A stretch of 35,633 nucleotides of DNA from Mycobacterium intermedium (lineage in GTDB: Bacteria > Actinomycetota > Actinomycetes > Mycobacteriales > Mycobacteriaceae). The notes beneath the pieces were generated by a model that saw only the letters and a list, made by a program, of their open reading frames with translations, was not told the origin of the DNA and made no database searches. Where the stretch lies: assembly GCF_002086275.1 (NCBI RefSeq), contig NZ_MVHT01000072.1:1-35633 (forward strand). Direction: 5' to 3'. The translations under genes were made by a program, and so were the position numbers. Below are positions 33,400-35,633 of this stretch, one piece after another (position 1 is the first letter of the stretch; each line of letters begins with the position of its first letter).

Positions 33400-34191
33400 G
33401 TGATCCTCGACAGGTTCCGCCTCGACGACAAGGTCGCCGTCATCACCGGCGGTGGCCGCGGCCTCGGCGCGGCGATCGCGTTGGCGTTCGCCGAGGCGGG
33501 CGCGGACGTCGTAATCGGTTCGCGAACACAATCCCAGCTCGACGAGGTCGCCGAGCAGGTCCGGGCGGCCGGCCGCCGCGCGCACGTCGTCGCCGGAGAC
33601 CTGGCCCATCCCGAGGTCACGGCCCAGTTGGCGGGTCAGGCGGTCGAGGCCTTCGGGAAACTGGACATCGTCGTGAACAACGTCGGCGGGACCATGCCGA
33701 ACACGCTGCTTAACACCTCGACCAAGGACCTCAAGGACGCGTTCACGTTCAACGTCGGCACCGCTCACGCGTTGACCGTCGCGGCGGTGCCGTTGATGCT
33801 CGAGCATTCCGGCGGCGGCAGCATCATCAACATCACCTCTGCGATCGGCCGACTGGCCGGACGCGGTTTTGCGGCCTACGGCACCGCCAAGGCCGCGTTG
33901 TCGCACTACACCCGGTTGACCGCCCTCGACCTGTGCCCCCGCATCAGGGTCAATGCGATCGCGCCGGGCTCGATCCACACCTCGGCGCTGGACATCGTCG
34001 CGTCCAACGACGAACTGCGCGCGCAATTGGAGGGGGCGACACCGCTGCGCCGCCTTGGTGATCCCGTCGACATCGCCGCTGCGGCAGTGTATCTGGCGTC
34101 TCCGGCGGGAAGTTTCCTGACGGGCAAGACCTTGGAGGTCGACGGTGGGCTCACGTTCCCCAACATGGAGATACCGGTCCCAGATCTGTAA
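33400..34191 (+). CDS. Short-chain dehydrogenase/reductase (Rv0927c-like)
   Basis: A 263-residue classical SDR, the length of Rv0927c, which lies at this position in H37Rv. The cofactor motif TGGGRGLG spans residues 16-23, NNVGG follows in the NAG position, and the catalytic residues are Ser147, Tyr160 and Lys164 in YGTAK. The C-terminus LTGKTLEVDGGL is typical of SDRs that reduce or oxidise hydroxy/keto groups. GTG 33400 is the start. The substrate is unknown. It is divergent from pstS3. Confidence 0.9.
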   Translation: MILDRFRLDDKVAVITGGGRGLGAAIALAFAEAGADVVIGSRTQSQLDEVAEQVRAAGRRAHVVAGDLAHPEVTAQLAGQAVEAFGKLDIVVNNVGGTMPNTLLNTSTKDLKDAFTFNVGTAHALTVAAVPLMLEHSGGGSIINITSAIGRLAGRGFAAYGTAKAALSHYTRLTALDLCPRIRVNAIAPGSIHTSALDIVASNDELRAQLEGATPLRRLGDPVDIAAAAVYLASPAGSFLTGKTLEVDGGLTFPNMEIPVPDL

Positions 34192-34296
34192 GTCCCTGTA
34201 AACTGTTGTGGTGCAAGTCTCTCGCTGCACACCGGTGATCCAGGAATGAGCCGGACGGTCGTGGTGTTGCCAACCGTTGTCACAGCGAAAGGCGGC

Positions 34297-35013
34297 ATGA
34301 TGTCGAAGCGACGGGTCCTGGTTACCGGGGCGTCAAAAGGAATTGGACGCGCGGTCGCGGATCGCGTAGCCGCAGCGGGCAACGAACCGATCGGGATCGC
34401 CCGGAGTGCGCCGACGGATTTCCCCGGCAGCTTCTACGCGGTAGACCTCGGAGATCGGGACGCGACGGCGGAAACGTTGGCGCGCATCGTCGCCGAAGGC
34501 CGGGTCGACGCGGTGGTCAACAACTTCGGCTTCGCCAAATTCGGCCGGATCGGCGAGATCGACCTGGACGATCTGGCGCTCACCTACGACTTGAACGTGC
34601 GCACCGCGGTTCAGGTGGTCCAGGCGGTGCTGCCCGGCATGCTCGAATCGGGTTGGGGCCGCATCGTGAACGTCTCCAGCCTGACGACGCAGGGTACGGC
34701 CGAACGCACGCCCTACGCCTCGGCCAAGGCGGCACTGGAAACCAGCACTCGCATCTGGGCCGGCGAGCTTGCCCGGACCGGCATCACCGTGAACTGCGTG
34801 GCGCCTGGCCCGGTGGAGACCGAGCTGTACCGGCTGCGCAGCCCCGCCGGGTCGGAGCGGGAAGCCCGTCTCCTGAATGCCATTCCGCTGCACCGGGTCG
34901 GGACTCCCGCCGAAATCGCCCACGTGATTTGCATGTTGCTGCACGAGGATGCGGGATACATCACCGGTCAGATCGTTCACGTCGACGGCGGCGGGAGCAT
35001 CAGCGCCGCGTGA
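34297..35013 (+). CDS. Short-chain dehydrogenase/reductase (FabG-like)
   Basis: A 238-residue SDR starting MMSKRRVLVTGASKGIGRAV with the TGxxxGxG motif. It has NNFGF in the NAG position, VNVSSLT, a Tyr/Lys pair in PYASAK, and a C-terminal YITGQIVHVDGGGS as in 3-oxoacyl-ACP reductases. ATG 34297 is chosen because GAAAGGCGG precedes it. Starts at 34246 add 17 residues before the Rossmann strand and are unlikely. It is 105 nt after the previous SDR and may be co-transcribed. As I recall it, H37Rv has no second SDR here. Confidence 0.88.
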   Translation: MMSKRRVLVTGASKGIGRAVADRVAAAGNEPIGIARSAPTDFPGSFYAVDLGDRDATAETLARIVAEGRVDAVVNNFGFAKFGRIGEIDLDDLALTYDLNVRTAVQVVQAVLPGMLESGWGRIVNVSSLTTQGTAERTPYASAKAALETSTRIWAGELARTGITVNCVAPGPVETELYRLRSPAGSEREARLLNAIPLHRVGTPAEIAHVICMLLHEDAGYITGQIVHVDGGGSISAA

Positions 35014-35170
35014 CGCCTCGCGTTTGCGGGTGAACAAAGGGGTTGCGACACGGTCACGGGTGGGTACCTATCAGCTCATCACCGGTCACAACAGCACCGC
35101 CAATAACTATCGTCACATCAGTCAAATGCGAGCGTCAAACTGGGGCGCTTCGCCCCGCGGAAGGTGTGAC

Positions 35171-35633
35171 ATGTCAGCGATTCCTCGCTTGTTTCCGGTA
35201 TCGCTGGCAGCCACTGCGGCTGTCGGGCTCCTGCTTCCGATAAGCATCGCCACCGGACTCGCTCCGGCGGCGCACGCGCTGTCGTGCAATGCACCGGAAG
35301 CGAACGTGCCGCCGCCGCCGAATGCGGTCGTCACCAACCCCGGGGGCAAGGTACTCGGCCCGATGAACAGAGGGCCCCGACCGCGCGGCGCGAATGAGCG
35401 TGCGCCGCTGCCCCGGTTGGGTCCACTGCAGCGCGTAGTTCCACCGGGGCAGCGCTACTCGGCGCCCCTGCAACAGCAGGCTCGAGTCCCGCAAGCCAAT
35501 CCCGCGCCGCCGGCTCCCACGCCCCCCGCCGCGGGCCAGGGGCCTGACGCCGCACAGTTGAATCCGCAGGCCGCCGTCCCATCGGGTTATGCGCAGCAGG
35601 CGGTGCCGGTCCGGACCCGGCTCCGGGTGGCCG
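35171..35633 (+). CDS. Secreted Pro-rich protein, 3' end outside the window
   Basis: ATG 35171 with GGAAGGTG just upstream opens a frame that remains open to the right edge (154 codons). Residues 1-~37 form a signal peptide (Arg, then LFPVSLAATAAVGLLL, ending near AAHA). The exported part is Pro/Gln/Ala-rich with a run of Pro near 48-51 and repeated QQ and PP, probably disordered and cell-wall associated. I do not recognise the family. It may correspond to the next gene of the H37Rv order, Rv0926c, but I cannot confirm this. Confidence 0.75.
   Translation, partial: MSAIPRLFPVSLAATAAVGLLLPISIATGLAPAAHALSCNAPEANVPPPPNAVVTNPGGKVLGPMNRGPRPRGANERAPLPRLGPLQRVVPPGQRYSAPLQQQARVPQANPAPPAPTPPAAGQGPDAAQLNPQAAVPSGYAQQAVPVRTRLRVA

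Noticed and set aside
33122..33403. 93-codon frame in the pstS3-SDR gap
   Set aside because: No ribosome site, low-complexity basic/Pro composition and overlap with the likely promoter region; nothing supports translation.
33103..34230. 375-codon leftward frame
   Set aside because: It is antisense to the SDR at 33400-34191, which has a full catalytic tetrad and normal length.

Overview
This is high-GC actinobacterial DNA and almost certainly a Mycobacterium, probably a slow-growing non-tuberculous species. It carries PE-family and PGRS-type sequence, a mycolyltransferase relic, an F420/LLM-type oxidoreductase, the mycobacterial LigD-Ku repair genes and the Pst/PknD cluster. Gene order follows, in the opposite orientation, the M. 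tuberculosis H37Rv block from about Rv0952 to Rv0927c. These assignments come from recognising the proteins by eye; no database search was run, and the species is not determined.

Layout, left to right. (1) 1-353: the cut end of a gene in which a flavin-monooxygenase segment runs in frame into a PGRS-like Gly-rich tail. (2) 589-2671: sucD and sucC (leftward), with a CRP-like palindrome in the gap to a divergent M23 peptidase and a small membrane protein. (3) 4624-6957: uvrD1. (4) 7071-7537: an aromatic leader peptide with hairpins ahead of chorismate mutase. (5) 7598-8309: a mycolyltransferase pseudogene, then pgi, an SDR and a full-length Fpg/Nei glycosylase. (6) 11789-15989: a PE protein, cobF, and a coupled pair of an AurF-like diiron oxygenase and a shortened flavin-monooxygenase relative with DUF4873. 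M. tuberculosis lacks cobF, and its flanking genes are short there. (7) 16246-19738: a STAS-ATPase fusion, an LLM oxidoreductase, an enoyl-CoA hydratase and a SAM methyltransferase. (8) 19852-26287: a FAH-metallo-beta-lactamase fusion overlapping ligD, then a PfkB kinase, a CsbD-like protein and Ku with a Lys-rich tail. (9) 26375-33101: pstS2, pknD, and the leftward pstS3-pstC2-pstA1 operon. (10) 33400-35633: two SDRs and the start of a secreted Pro-rich protein.

Functional links. SucCD, Pgi and chorismate mutase are core metabolism. LigD, Ku and UvrD1 are the non-homologous end-joining set. PstS2, PstS3, PstC2 and PstA1 are phosphate uptake components; no PstB ATPase is present, and the pstB-pstS1-pstC1-pstA2 block that H37Rv has between Ku and PstS2 is absent. 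The points most worth a second look are the aromatic leader of chorismate mutase, the monooxygenase-PGRS chimera, the diiron/degenerate-flavoprotein pair, the STAS domain without its phosphoserine, and the tandem repeats in the PknD linker. No rRNA, tRNA, CRISPR array, insertion sequence or prophage was recognised.
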